Shown here in pieces: positions 8,694 through 17,858 of a stretch of 64,000 nucleotides of DNA. This DNA is from Sporosarcina sp. BP05 (GTDB lineage: Bacteria > Bacillota > Bacilli > Bacillales_A > Planococcaceae), in contig NZ_JACFTD010000006.1 of assembly GCF_014282005.1 (NCBI RefSeq), forward strand, positions 1 through 64,000, written 5' to 3'. The notes beneath the pieces were generated by a model. That model saw nothing but the letters and a program-made list of their open reading frames with translations. It did no database searches and had not been told where the DNA came from. The first letter of the stretch is position 1. Every line of letters begins with the position of its first letter. The position numbers were made by a program, and so were the translations under genes.

Positions 8694-10241
8694 ATGAATC
8701 CACCCAAAATTACAAAAGAACAAAAGGGCACAAAGCGTGGTTTTTTTAATAAGTTTTTAGATTTCATTGAAAGATATGGAAACAAATTACCTGACCCGGT
8801 AATGTTGTTTGTCTATATCGCAGGCCTTATTTTAGTTTGTTCAACAATTTTTTCGTTACTTGGAACGACGGCGGTAAATCCGGGTAACGGCGAAGTAGTT
8901 GCAGTTGTTAATTTACTAAATGGAGAAGGATTTATTAAAATACTAACTAATCTCGTAACGAACTTTACAAGTTTTCCACCGCTAGGGCTAGTACTTGTAG
9001 TTATGCTGGGTGTTGGAGTTGCAGAATCAACCGGCCTAATTGGAACTGTTATGAAATCGACAATTTTAAATGCGCCTAAAAAACTAATTCTACCAACGAT
9101 CGTTTTGGTAGCTATTGTTGGGAACGCAGCTGCAGACGCAGCAATGGTTGTCTTACCTCCGATTGTTGCAATGATTTTCATTGCTTTAGGGCGGCATCCC
9201 ATTGCTGGTTTAGCTGCAGCTTATGCATCAGTTGCAGGCGCATTTAGTGCGAATTTAATATTGAGTGTTTTGGATCCACTAGTTGCGGGCTTTACACAGA
9301 CGGGTGCTCAAATGATTGATCCCGAATTCATTGCGAATCCAGCGATGAATTATTATTTCTTAATCGCTTCCACGTTTGTGTTGGTCCCGACAGCTGTTTT
9401 CGTCACAACTAAAATCGTAGAACCACGTCTTGGTAAATATGAAGGGAAAATTGAGACGTTGGATGAAGTAACAAGTGTAGAGAAGAAGGGTTTACTATGG
9501 GCGGGAATTTCTGTTGCGGTAATGGTAATTATAGTCCTTAGTCTATCAATTCCCGAAAATGGACTGTTTAGGCATCCAGAAACAGGCTCGTTAACGGTTT
9601 CACCATTAATGGATAGTCTTGTGCCACTAATGATGATTTTGTTTCTAGTACCGTCAATTATTTACGGGAAAGTTGTTAAAGTCATTAAAGACTCGAAAGA
9701 TTTAGCGGAACATTTAGCTAAAGCTATGTCTGGGATGGGGATGTATATAGTCATCGCATTCGTAGCGGCACAGATGATTGCCTACTTTAACTGGAGTAAC
9801 TTAGGTCCAGTTGTTGCAATCAAAGGGGCAGAAACTTTAGAAGCAATTGGGTTGACCGGGCTTCCACTGTTAATTGGCTTTATTATTGTGGCGGCGCTTA
9901 TTAACTTCCTAATCGCAAGTTCTTCAGCTAAATGGGCTATTCTAGCTCCAGTATTCGTACCAATGTTTATGATTTTAGGCTATAGTCCAGCGTTGACGCA
10001 AATGGCATATAGAATTGGGGATTCCATTACAAATCCGGTTACGCCAATGCTTGCCTATTTTGCCATTGCCTTAACTTTTGCGAAAAAGTATGATCCGAAG
10101 ATGGGGATTGGTACATTCATGACATCGTTGTTACCGTATTCCATTGCGTTTGCGATTATGTGGATTATTTTGTTCGCGGGTTGGTATTTACTTGGAATAC
10201 CACTCGGACCAGAAGGGGAATTGTTTTTGAAAACTAAATAG
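8694..10241 (+). CDS. abgT: AbgT family transporter
   Basis: This 515-residue polytopic membrane protein belongs to the AbgT family. Family members take up p-aminobenzoyl-glutamate or export antimetabolites such as sulfonamides. Features include the early FIERYGNKLPDPVMLFVYIA segment, GNAAADAAMVVLPPI and the ASSSAKWAILAPVFVPMFM region near residue 420. The ATG at 8694 follows AAGGAGG; an upstream in-frame extension has no ribosome binding site. It stands alone between two terminators. A dipeptide-like substrate would suit the neighbouring peptide operon and the M20 hydrolase at 16.7 kb, but no link is shown. Confidence 0.88.
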   Translation: MNPPKITKEQKGTKRGFFNKFLDFIERYGNKLPDPVMLFVYIAGLILVCSTIFSLLGTTAVNPGNGEVVAVVNLLNGEGFIKILTNLVTNFTSFPPLGLVLVVMLGVGVAESTGLIGTVMKSTILNAPKKLILPTIVLVAIVGNAAADAAMVVLPPIVAMIFIALGRHPIAGLAAAYASVAGAFSANLILSVLDPLVAGFTQTGAQMIDPEFIANPAMNYYFLIASTFVLVPTAVFVTTKIVEPRLGKYEGKIETLDEVTSVEKKGLLWAGISVAVMVIIVLSLSIPENGLFRHPETGSLTVSPLMDSLVPLMMILFLVPSIIYGKVVKVIKDSKDLAEHLAKAMSGMGMYIVIAFVAAQMIAYFNWSNLGPVVAIKGAETLEAIGLTGLPLLIGFIIVAALINFLIASSSAKWAILAPVFVPMFMILGYSPALTQMAYRIGDSITNPVTPMLAYFAIALTFAKKYDPKMGIGTFMTSLLPYSIAFAIMWIILFAGWYLLGIPLGPEGELFLKTK

Positions 10242-10350
10242 GTAGTGAAGTAGGATGTTGGAAAAACGTATCCACTAGTGAATGAGTTTCGGATGGCTGC
10301 GTGAGGGACTATTTAGGTTATTCAGTACAACTGTATAATAATAGAATGGA

Positions 10351-10383
10351 AACCAGACAAATTGGCGAATGTCTGGTTTTTTT
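10351..10383 (+). terminator. terminator downstream of abgT
   Basis: AACCAGACA and TGTCTGGTT arms with a 10-nt loop run into seven T. It lies about 110 bp after the abgT stop with no gene between. Confidence 0.8.
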
Positions 10384-10400
10384 GAATGTTTTAGAGGAAC

Positions 10401-10512
10401 GACCACTGTGCGCGAAGCTATTCAGTAAATACAACACAATTCTATAATAATACATAGTAAATCTATACCTAAGCGATTTTTCTTTACCTTTTGTCTGACA
10501 CCGGTACCTCTC
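10401..10512. repeat. dispersed intergenic repeat, copy A
   Basis: This shares the layout of copies at 31.3, 32.6, 35.5 and 36.4 kb. CTGTGCGCGA is followed by CTATTCAGTAAATACAA, then an ATAATAATAC stretch, and the copy ends in GTCTGACACCGGTACCTCTC. A partial extra copy (TTCAGTACAACTGTATAATA) lies at 10320-10340. No reading frame is preserved. Confidence 0.65.
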
Positions 10513-10769
10513 ATTCTTACTGTAAACTAGTTGTTGCAACGAAAGCGCCGATAGAGTCTATTGTTGTCCGAGGATGGATAGAGTCGACTTCGGACTTTAA
10601 TCTAGTGTTCATAAATGCTTTAGTAATAAATACAGTGCCTTTCGTTGTTACTATATAAGAATCAAATAGCCTTCGACGGAATATGCACTAACCTAAAAAT
10701 AATGAAACAATATAAAACACTTCCGGGGTAGTACACTTGTAAAAAGTACTTTCATAGGAGGTGTTTTGC

Positions 10770-10856
10770 ATGGAAAAAAACGTGTATTCAGGTGAATTGT
10801 CGTATAATCTTGCTAATTGCAACCTGAAAGTAAAGGGTTGTGAAGTAATGGTTTAA
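10770..10856 (+). CDS. possible 28-residue small peptide
   Basis: An ATG sits 6 nt behind a near-perfect AGGAGGTG ribosome binding site and opens a 28-codon frame that ends in TAA inside a hairpin. The peptide has two cysteines (NCNLKVKGCEV) and no clear membrane segment. The strength of the translation signal is the only support. It faces the leftward aminotransferase, and expression or function is unknown. It could be a leader peptide whose downstream gene has been lost. Confidence 0.35.
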   Translation: MEKNVYSGELSYNLANCNLKVKGCEVMV

Positions 10857-10872
10857 CCACTACATCACAACC
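10836..10872 (-). terminator. hairpin between converging genes
   Basis: GGTTGTGA and TCACAACC outer arms enclose further pairing (GTA/TAC, GGT/ACC) across the end of the small frame. It lies just past the aminotransferase stop and could end leftward transcription, although the following T tract is poor. Confidence 0.5.
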
Positions 10873-10888
10873 ATTTAAGTTAAATAAC

Positions 10889-12223
10889 TTAACCCCAACC
10901 AGCAAATTCGAGTACTTTATTTGTATCAAAACTTCCAGATTCAATATCAATAAATACCTGTTCCAACGTGATTAGCGCATGCTGAATCTCTTGAGAGCTA
11001 ATTGTCAATGGGGGAGTAATTTCTAATACATTCCCGTGTATCCCGACGTTATATATAAGTAACCCTAACTCATAAGAACGATAACAAAGGGCAGCAGTCT
11101 TAAGTGCATCCGGTTTTTTTGAAAGTTGATCTTCCACGATTTCGACTCCGAGGGCTAATCCTTTTCCACGTACATCACCGATACATGTAAATTTCTTCTG
11201 TAGCAATTTCAAACCATCCATGAAACGAACGCCTTGCTGTTCTGCATTAGATAGTAATTGTTCGTCCTCAAGAATTCGAATACTTTCAAGCGCAGCACAC
11301 GTAGATAAAGGATTACCACTTGTCGTAAACATATGTCCAGCAGCAACACAGTCTAAAATTTCTTTCCGTCCAACGACGGCACTAATTGGCAAGCCTGCAC
11401 CAAGTGATTTCCCTAGCACAACTACATCTGGAATAATGCCCGCGTGTTCAAATGAAAACCATTTGCCAGTCCGACCCATTCCAACTTTTACTTCGTCGAG
11501 AATTAGGTAAATACCGTATTGGTCACAAACTTTACGCAATCCTTGAAGAAATTCTTTAGGCGGTAAAATCATTCCACCATCACTCTGAATGGCTTCTATA
11601 ATAATTCCAGCTGTATCCTCGGCAGGGCAAATTGTCGCGAATACTTCATTCAAAAAATGAAATGTTTGCTCAGTTAATCCCTCACTAATTCCACTAAACG
11701 GTCTGTACAAATTAGGGTAGGGAATCTTCACAACATTTCCCCGACCTTCAAATTTAGATTGTGCACTGTGACCCGAGAGTGATGATGCTCCCATTGTTTG
11801 TCCGTGATAGGAGCCCATAAAAGAAATTAGCTTTGACCGTCCTGAAGCAACTGGGATGAATTTGCTGATCAAATCGTTTGCATCTGAGCCGGAATGACCG
11901 AACCAAACTTTTTTTTCGAAGTTACCGGGGACAATTTTAATAAGTTTCTCGGCCAATTCAATCATTGTTTCACTTGGTGCACTTAATTGTGTAGTAAAGG
12001 ATAAATTCAAATATTGCTGGTATATACTTTCTGCAATTGATTTTCTACCATAACCCACGTTCGCTACAGCCCATCCAGCTGTTAAGTCTAAATAATTCTT
12101 CCCATTCAAATCAGTAATGCTGCATCCTTTTGCGCTTTTTACTGTCAACGGGTGGAAGCGTAACTTCAAACCTTCAGAAATATACGCTTTATCCTTATTT
12201 AATAACTCAGTTTCATTCATCAT
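10889..12223 (-). CDS. class III PLP-dependent aminotransferase
   Basis: This 444-residue fold-type I enzyme belongs to the acetylornithine/4-aminobutyrate/omega-amino-acid group and should move an amino group from an amine or omega-amino acid to a keto acid. Seen are SGSDANDL, the GSYHGQTMGASSLSG segment, the cofactor aspartate in DEVKVGMGRTGKW, and the Schiff-base lysine in VLGKSLGAGLPIS. The ATG at 12223 overlaps the regulator stop (TGATG), with GGGGAG upstream; an ATG 3 bp later is equally possible. Coupling to the regulator, and the divergent ligase operon, suggest it acts in the same catabolic route. The substrate is not readable from the sequence. Confidence 0.88.
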   Translation of the reverse strand: MMNETELLNKDKAYISEGLKLRFHPLTVKSAKGCSITDLNGKNYLDLTAGWAVANVGYGRKSIAESIYQQYLNLSFTTQLSAPSETMIELAEKLIKIVPGNFEKKVWFGHSGSDANDLISKFIPVASGRSKLISFMGSYHGQTMGASSLSGHSAQSKFEGRGNVVKIPYPNLYRPFSGISEGLTEQTFHFLNEVFATICPAEDTAGIIIEAIQSDGGMILPPKEFLQGLRKVCDQYGIYLILDEVKVGMGRTGKWFSFEHAGIIPDVVVLGKSLGAGLPISAVVGRKEILDCVAAGHMFTTSGNPLSTCAALESIRILEDEQLLSNAEQQGVRFMDGLKLLQKKFTCIGDVRGKGLALGVEIVEDQLSKKPDALKTAALCYRSYELGLLIYNVGIHGNVLEITPPLTISSQEIQHALITLEQVFIDIESGSFDTNKVLEFAGWG

Positions 12224-13926
12224 CAATCATCTCCCCGTATTATTTCGATCTCATATTTGCGGATTTTGTAGTTTAGGCTTTGTCGTGATAATCCCAATTT
12301 TTCAGCAGCATTTGTAATATGCGAGTTGGTTTTTTTTAGCATTCTAACGATTAACTCCTTTTCGAAAGCTTCTACCTGTTCGGTTAATGGGAGTGAAGAC
12401 ATTTGTTCTATCGAAATTGAAAAATTTTCCCTATCGTCATTTCTCTCATAGATATATGTGGGTAAGTGCTCGGGTAAAAGAACTCTATCCTCTAATAAAA
12501 GTGCTATTGCTCCTTCGATAATGAACTCGAGTTGCCGAATATTTCCGGGATAACTATATTTTGAAAGGATGCCAATTGCTTCTTCAGATACTGTACATTG
12601 CTCATTTATGAAATGTTGGACAAGTAAAGGTATATCTTCTTTTCGTTCACGTAAAGGGGGAATGTTCAATGCAATTCCACTCAATGCAAAAAAAATGTCC
12701 TCCAATAAGTGACGCTTTTTAAGTGCTGTATTCGGCTTTTCATCTAATAAGGCTATAAAGCGAATGTTTACAGGGAAAGCAGTTGTTTTACCATACCTAA
12801 ATAATTGTTTGTCTTGAATAACACGTAATATTTTTTCCTGCAAGCGAAGACTCATTTTACTAACTTCATCCAATAGTAATGTGCCACCATTTGCGCCCCA
12901 CAGTAATCCTTCAGAAGTTGAATTTCCAAATAGAATTTCTTCAAGCAACAAATCAGGTATAGCACCACAATTGATCGAGTGATAAGGTTCACCCTGTTTG
13001 GAATGAGTTGCTATAAAATCTCCAAGAATGTTTTTTCCAACTCCAGTTTCCCCGTATATCAGTACATTAGCGCTTGAATTACTTGCCTTCTCAGCGTCAA
13101 GAATGGTTTTTTTCATCGTTTTATTTGAAAAGTCATGTACTTTTTGTCTCTTTTTAGTAGGCGGAAGAGTCGCATCAAGTGTCATAGTGGCTTTTTTCAT
13201 GTTATAAATTGATGCTAACATTGCTTCCTTTTTGGAAAAGTCTTTAACAATCGAAAAAGCACCGATTTTTCGATTGCCTAAAAATAGAGGTTCGCTAATC
13301 CTGTTAACGATATATCTTTTTCCACTGTTTGAAAAGAAGGATTCATTTTGAACAATCTTTCTATCTGTGGTTAATGAATTCAATAATGGGTCTTGATGTT
13401 GAGTAGCTTCTTTTACGAGCGTTGTATACGGTCTTTCCCGTACACCTATGGGTTCTTTTGAATCCAACTCGCCCATTTTTCGATTGTAAAAAATGATCTT
13501 ACGATTATTATCGATAAAACAGACCCCTTCATCCAAAGCGTCCAAGATTCTATGGAAGAGTCGAATATGCATTTGGGCATCATTTAGTTCGGTGGATAAT
13601 TGTTGAATACTGGTGATGTTTTTCAAGACCAGCAATACATTTTCATCATCGATAAAACGAAGATTCGCGAGTAATTGATTCATGCCAATTGATAATGTAA
13701 TATTTCGCATTTCCTGTTTGTTAATATAAAACATCTCTAAATCCTTTGAAAGAACAAGGTCAATTATCCTTTTTCCTATTAAGTCACTATGCTTTAGTCT
13801 TGGAAATAAGTCCAATACTGCTTTGTTAATAGAATGAATAAACCCTTCATCGTCTGTGAAAATAACACCTTCAAATAGATAGGGAGCTATTTCATATAAA
13901 TCTAAAGTAGGTTTTGAGTGTTTCAA
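12223..13926 (-). CDS. PAS-AAA+-Fis transcriptional regulator lacking the GAFTGA loop
   Basis: This 567-residue protein has the architecture of sigma-54 activators such as RocR. Two PAS-like sensor regions (about residues 8-115 and 145-245) precede an AAA+ domain with Walker A GETGVGKN (near 290), Walker B GGTLLLDEV and PPLRERKEDIP, and a C-terminal Fis-type helix-turn-helix (NAAEKLGLSRQSLNYKI). Where activators carry FGHEKGAFTGA, this protein reads LFGNSTSEGLLW, so the sigma-54 contact loop is missing. It may therefore work like TyrR on ordinary promoters. The start is a TTG behind GAGGTGAT. It is divergent from the ligase operon and probably controls it. Confidence 0.85.
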   Translation of the reverse strand: MKHSKPTLDLYEIAPYLFEGVIFTDDEGFIHSINKAVLDLFPRLKHSDLIGKRIIDLVLSKDLEMFYINKQEMRNITLSIGMNQLLANLRFIDDENVLLVLKNITSIQQLSTELNDAQMHIRLFHRILDALDEGVCFIDNNRKIIFYNRKMGELDSKEPIGVRERPYTTLVKEATQHQDPLLNSLTTDRKIVQNESFFSNSGKRYIVNRISEPLFLGNRKIGAFSIVKDFSKKEAMLASIYNMKKATMTLDATLPPTKKRQKVHDFSNKTMKKTILDAEKASNSSANVLIYGETGVGKNILGDFIATHSKQGEPYHSINCGAIPDLLLEEILFGNSTSEGLLWGANGGTLLLDEVSKMSLRLQEKILRVIQDKQLFRYGKTTAFPVNIRFIALLDEKPNTALKKRHLLEDIFFALSGIALNIPPLRERKEDIPLLVQHFINEQCTVSEEAIGILSKYSYPGNIRQLEFIIEGAIALLLEDRVLLPEHLPTYIYERNDDRENFSISIEQMSSLPLTEQVEAFEKELIVRMLKKTNSHITNAAEKLGLSRQSLNYKIRKYEIEIIRGDD

Positions 13927-13960
13927 ATTTAATCACCTCGAGAAAATATTTTTCGTTTTG

Positions 13961-13990
13961 TTGCATGACAAATCCAAATAGTCATATAAT
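13961..13990 (+). promoter_or_regulatory. sigma-A-like promoter of the amidohydrolase operon
   Basis: TTGCAT and TATAAT are separated by 18 bp, which fits a housekeeping promoter and leaves a leader of about 120 nt before the 14116 start. I found no GG-N10-GC sigma-54 element in this divergent gap, consistent with the loop missing from the regulator. Confidence 0.6.
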
Positions 13991-14115
13991 TAACTCTATC
14001 ATACAGGGAACTCATATGGTTACATTATTTTTTGGGTTTTCTGTTTAAAAACTAACAAATAAAGAAAAAATATTTGCGCAAAATCAGCATTCGATTAAGA
14101 AGGAGAGAATAAGAG

Positions 14116-15273
14116 ATGGAAAAAGTAAGTCTTGGTGGTATAAAAGTAGTCGACGTTCACGCACATCCATTCAAAGAGAGTGTAGAAATGGAAACGCCAG
14201 TGAGTTTCCTTAGGAAGTTATCTCTTTCAGTTATTCCAGAAATGTTTACTAGTGTCGATGGCCTGGAAAAGCATCATCCATATCCAGGATCGAATATGTG
14301 GATTCAAATACTATTGCGTAACATGGCGAAATATTATTCTTGCGAAGAGGATCTGACTTCTATTGTTGAAGCACGCAATATAAGAGCTAAAGATTATGGC
14401 CGTTATACGAAAGAACTGTTTCAAGATGTTAATCTGCAAGGAACAATTATGGATTTTGGTTATCCTCAACCTCCGCTTGATCGGGTTGAATTTGAGAAGT
14501 TAAGTGGTGCAAGCGTCTGGGAAATTAGCAGAATCGAACCAATTATGATTACGGAGAGCAAACGAAGTACAAATTTTGATGAATTTGTTTGCCAGTATAG
14601 AAAGCGTTTACAAGAAGATCTGTCGATGGAAAAAGTTGTGGGCTTGAAAACAATCATTGCATATCGTAGCGGATTAGAAGTATTTGAAATGAATAAAGAA
14701 GAAGCTGAAAAATCATATAGAGAGTTTTTGGAGAATGATCGTTCTCCGGCAAAGGCTTTCAGAGATTATTGCTTCCACATTGCGATGGAAGCTTGTACTG
14801 AAACGGATAAGTTTATGCACATCCATACAGGTATTGGTGATGGAGAAGTCGTTATGACAAAAGCGAGTCCAAGTTTTCTACTAGATACATTGCGTAAAGA
14901 CAAATACAAAGATACGAAAGTCCACTTGGTTCATGGGGGGTATCCTTGGATGGAAGAAGCCGCTTTCATAGTCAGTATCCTTCCAAATGTCTATATGGAT
15001 ATTTCACTGCAAAATCCATTTACAGGCCATGGCGTTGAACGGATTATTTCACAAGTTCTTGAGTTGGCTCCATTCGATAAAGTGATGTATGGATCAGACG
15101 CTTTTACAGTTCCTGAAATGAACTGGATGGGTGTAAAGCTCTTCGCGGAATGTTTTGAACGTGTTTTGAATAACTGGGTTGAAAAAGATTATATGACTGC
15201 TGAGAAAGCAAGATATATTGGGGAAATGATTTTATACAGAAACTTTGAAAAAGCATACAAGATTAAATTATAA
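14116..15273 (+). CDS. FluG-type amidohydrolase (TIM barrel)
   Basis: This 385-residue protein is a metal-dependent amidohydrolase of the amidohydrolase_2 superfamily. It has the N-terminal VVDVHAHPF metal motif, a central HIHTGIGDGE, LVHGGYPWMEEA, and a late YGSDAFTVPE. These resemble the N-terminal half of FluG/NodGS proteins, in which such a domain is fused to a glutamine-synthetase-like domain. Here the ligase is a separate gene three places downstream. AAGGAGAG precedes the ATG. A hydrolytic step on a gamma-glutamyl amide or related product is inferred; the substrate is unknown. Confidence 0.8.
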   Translation: MEKVSLGGIKVVDVHAHPFKESVEMETPVSFLRKLSLSVIPEMFTSVDGLEKHHPYPGSNMWIQILLRNMAKYYSCEEDLTSIVEARNIRAKDYGRYTKELFQDVNLQGTIMDFGYPQPPLDRVEFEKLSGASVWEISRIEPIMITESKRSTNFDEFVCQYRKRLQEDLSMEKVVGLKTIIAYRSGLEVFEMNKEEAEKSYREFLENDRSPAKAFRDYCFHIAMEACTETDKFMHIHTGIGDGEVVMTKASPSFLLDTLRKDKYKDTKVHLVHGGYPWMEEAAFIVSILPNVYMDISLQNPFTGHGVERIISQVLELAPFDKVMYGSDAFTVPEMNWMGVKLFAECFERVLNNWVEKDYMTAEKARYIGEMILYRNFEKAYKIKL

Positions 15274-15295
15274 GCAAATACGGGGGGGATAAGAG

Positions 15296-16675
15296 ATGAG
15301 TAATAATATACAATTGGATCTCGTACCAAAAAGAACGTTAAAGTTTTGGCATATTTGGGCGCTGGGGGTAGGTGCGGTTGTAGGTGATGGAATCTTTCTC
15401 TTGATGGGTGAGGGAATTGCTATTGCCGGACCAAGTTCAATTGTTTCGTATATCATTGCTGGATTATCACAATTATGTCTAATTATCGCATTGACAGAAG
15501 TGGCTGTTGCCATGCCGAACGCGGGGGCTATGTCGATGTGGGTAGAGCGAATGATGGGGAAATCATGGGGTTTCCTAGCAGGTATTACATTTGGTATTGG
15601 TTGGATCATTGCAGGGGGAAGCGTTGGACTTGCGTTAGGTAAAATAACCATGTGGTTCTTCCCATCATTAACAGGCAGTTGGTGGCCGACATTCTTTGCC
15701 ATTCTGTTCATCACCATTTTTGCTTTTATTAATATGTTGGGTGCAGTAATTGCTGCACGACTCCAGTTGTACTTGGTGTTATCTTTGGTCGGTGTCATGG
15801 TAATATTTGCACTAATTGGTTTAAAGGATGTAGACATGGTAAACTTCACACCTTTCATGCCGTTCGGTTTTGAAGGATTCTTTGGAGCAATTCCACTTGG
15901 TACATATGCGTATCTTGGTGCATTGACGTTAGTAACCGCAGGTGCTGAAGCTATTAATCCTGAACGAGATTTACCTAGGGGATTAATTTGGTCCAGTATT
16001 ACGTTTATTGTCATTTACTCATTAGCCCATTTTGTATTACAAGGAATCATTCCTTGGAATGAGGTAACAACTGATAGTTCCCCGTTCACAGTTGCTGCTG
16101 GTCATGTATTCGGAATTGCTGGAGCATTTATTATGAATGCCGCTGCTTGGGTTGCTGCTGCAACAACAATTTTAATGGGAACAATCTATGCGACGTCTCG
16201 TATATTTTATCAGCAAGCAAGAGAAGGGATGCTTCCGAAATTCCTTGGGGCAATCAATCCCAAAACGTATACACCCGTAAACGCTATTATCGTTATCTGG
16301 GCTGCAACTGTTTTGTTAGTTCTTATCGGACAATTCAATCCAGATTTCATTTACATCGAGTTAACAAATCAGTTGGTAATAGCTTGGTTATTCTCATGGA
16401 GCCTTGCTTTGATAGCTGCAGTACTGTTTCGTATTAAGCACAAAGATGAAATCGAGAAATTAAAATGGAAACAACCGCTTTTCCCATTGTTCCCGATTTT
16501 AGGTTCTATAGGAATGGTTGTTGTACTTTACGGAACTTTTATAAATTCACTAATGACTTTAGTACGAGGCGGCATATGGCTGACAATTCTATTCGTATTA
16601 TTTGCAATCTTTAATAAAAGTGCTTTTAAAAAGGGTGCAAACGAGGCAAAGGCAGGCGAAATAAAAAATGACTGA
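15296..16675 (+). CDS. APC superfamily amine/amino-acid permease
   Basis: This 459-residue membrane protein has about 12 hydrophobic segments. The first carries the small-residue motif ALGVGAVVGDGIFLLMGEGI typical of APC transporters, followed by AGPSSIVSYIIAGL. It starts 22 bp after the amidohydrolase behind CGGGGGGAT, and its end overlaps the M20 gene by 8 bp, so it is part of the operon and most likely imports its substrate. Substrate identity (amine, amino acid or polyamine) cannot be read from the sequence. Confidence 0.87.
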   Translation: MSNNIQLDLVPKRTLKFWHIWALGVGAVVGDGIFLLMGEGIAIAGPSSIVSYIIAGLSQLCLIIALTEVAVAMPNAGAMSMWVERMMGKSWGFLAGITFGIGWIIAGGSVGLALGKITMWFFPSLTGSWWPTFFAILFITIFAFINMLGAVIAARLQLYLVLSLVGVMVIFALIGLKDVDMVNFTPFMPFGFEGFFGAIPLGTYAYLGALTLVTAGAEAINPERDLPRGLIWSSITFIVIYSLAHFVLQGIIPWNEVTTDSSPFTVAAGHVFGIAGAFIMNAAAWVAAATTILMGTIYATSRIFYQQAREGMLPKFLGAINPKTYTPVNAIIVIWAATVLLVLIGQFNPDFIYIELTNQLVIAWLFSWSLALIAAVLFRIKHKDEIEKLKWKQPLFPLFPILGSIGMVVVLYGTFINSLMTLVRGGIWLTILFVLFAIFNKSAFKKGANEAKAGEIKND

Positions 16676-17858
16676 TTCGATCCCAGAAGTGTCACTAGAA
16701 TTAAACAATGAAATTATCACAATCCGTAGGCATTTACATCAACATCCGGAATTGTCTTTTAAAGAATTTGAAACCTCAAGCTATATTTGTAAGGTTCTAA
16801 ATAAGTGGGACATTCCTTATCAAACGATTGGTGAAACAGGAGTTTATGTTGATATTGTTGGATCAGTTGATGGTCCAGCAATAGGTTTAAGGGCTGATAT
16901 AGATGCCCTTCCGATTTTCGAAGAAGCGGATGTTGACTACAAATCTACGAATGATCACGTTATGCATGCATGTGGACACGATGGTCATACGGCCATTTTA
17001 CTTGGTGCAGTACATGAACTTCATTCAAATAAACACTTGATAGAAGGTACAGTCCGCTGTATCTTTCAGCCAGGCGAAGAAGCAGATGGGGCAGCACTGG
17101 CATTAATCGAACAGGGTATTTTAGATAATCCGAAAATCGAAGCGGTTATCGGACTTCATTTATGGCCATACATTGCGTTTGGATCAGTTGGATTTAAGAA
17201 TGGGAGTATTACAGCGTCATGTGATGATTTCAAAATTGTTATTAAGGGGAAAGGCGGTCATAGTGCACGTCCTCATGAAGCGATAGATGCTATTGCCATT
17301 TCTGCACAACTCATTCAAGGATTTCAAATGGTGACAGCTAGAAGTTTCAATCCTGTTCACCCCATGGTCATTCATGTCGGAAAAATCTCAGGTGGAGAAG
17401 CAAGTAATGTTGTGGCTGATACTGTTGTATTAGAAGGAACTGTACGTTCGTTGCAACCAGATGTACGTAAAAAGTTGCAACTTGAGATTGAGAAAGTTTG
17501 TAAAGCCGCTGAAGTACAATGGAATGCAGAAGTAACAGTGAAGTTTGTCTTAGGAGCGCCTCCAATTGAAAATGATGCTTTAATAACAAGAGAATTCGAA
17601 ATTGTGGCAAGGAAGCTCCTTGGTAATGAAAATGTCGTTGAATTGAAAGATACTTCTATGGGAGCAGATGATTTTGGATACTTTTCTGAAAAAGTTCCAA
17701 GTTTATATTTTAGATTAGGTATAAAAAAAGAAAATGAAGTATCCTATGACTTGCATCACCCTAAGTTCCATTTTGACGATGCGGTACTTGCTACGGGAGT
17801 CAAGTTGTGTTCAAATTTTGCAATTAGTCTTTTACGGAAAGGGAGGCAGGAAAAATGA
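16668..17858 (+). CDS. M20 family amidohydrolase/peptidase
   Basis: This 396-residue hydrolase resembles the hippurate hydrolase/N-acyl amino acid amidohydrolase group. Metal-binding motifs are HACGHDGHTA (about 99-108), FQPGEEADGA, GLHLWPY and a C-terminal LHHPKFHFDD. The inserted dimerisation domain sits around residues 185-300 (KGKGGHSARPHEAIDA). It has no signal peptide, so it is cytoplasmic. It overlaps the permease by 8 bp and the ligase by 4 bp. In this setting it may free an amino group from an acylated or gamma-glutamylated intermediate, which is inference. Confidence 0.88.
   Translation: MTDSIPEVSLELNNEIITIRRHLHQHPELSFKEFETSSYICKVLNKWDIPYQTIGETGVYVDIVGSVDGPAIGLRADIDALPIFEEADVDYKSTNDHVMHACGHDGHTAILLGAVHELHSNKHLIEGTVRCIFQPGEEADGAALALIEQGILDNPKIEAVIGLHLWPYIAFGSVGFKNGSITASCDDFKIVIKGKGGHSARPHEAIDAIAISAQLIQGFQMVTARSFNPVHPMVIHVGKISGGEASNVVADTVVLEGTVRSLQPDVRKKLQLEIEKVCKAAEVQWNAEVTVKFVLGAPPIENDALITREFEIVARKLLGNENVVELKDTSMGADDFGYFSEKVPSLYFRLGIKKENEVSYDLHHPKFHFDDAVLATGVKLCSNFAISLLRKGRQEK

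Noticed and set aside
13921..14115. Possible sigma-54 promoter between the regulator and the amidohydrolase
   Set aside because: The nearest candidate (TTGG-ATTTGTCA-TGCAA on the minus strand) has one base too few between GG and GC, and the regulator lacks the loop needed to use it.
15268..16014. 248-residue leftward frame over the APC permease
   Set aside because: It is a long shadow frame rich in Pro, Asn and Ile, as expected opposite a membrane-protein gene; the permease on the plus strand has clear motifs and coupling.
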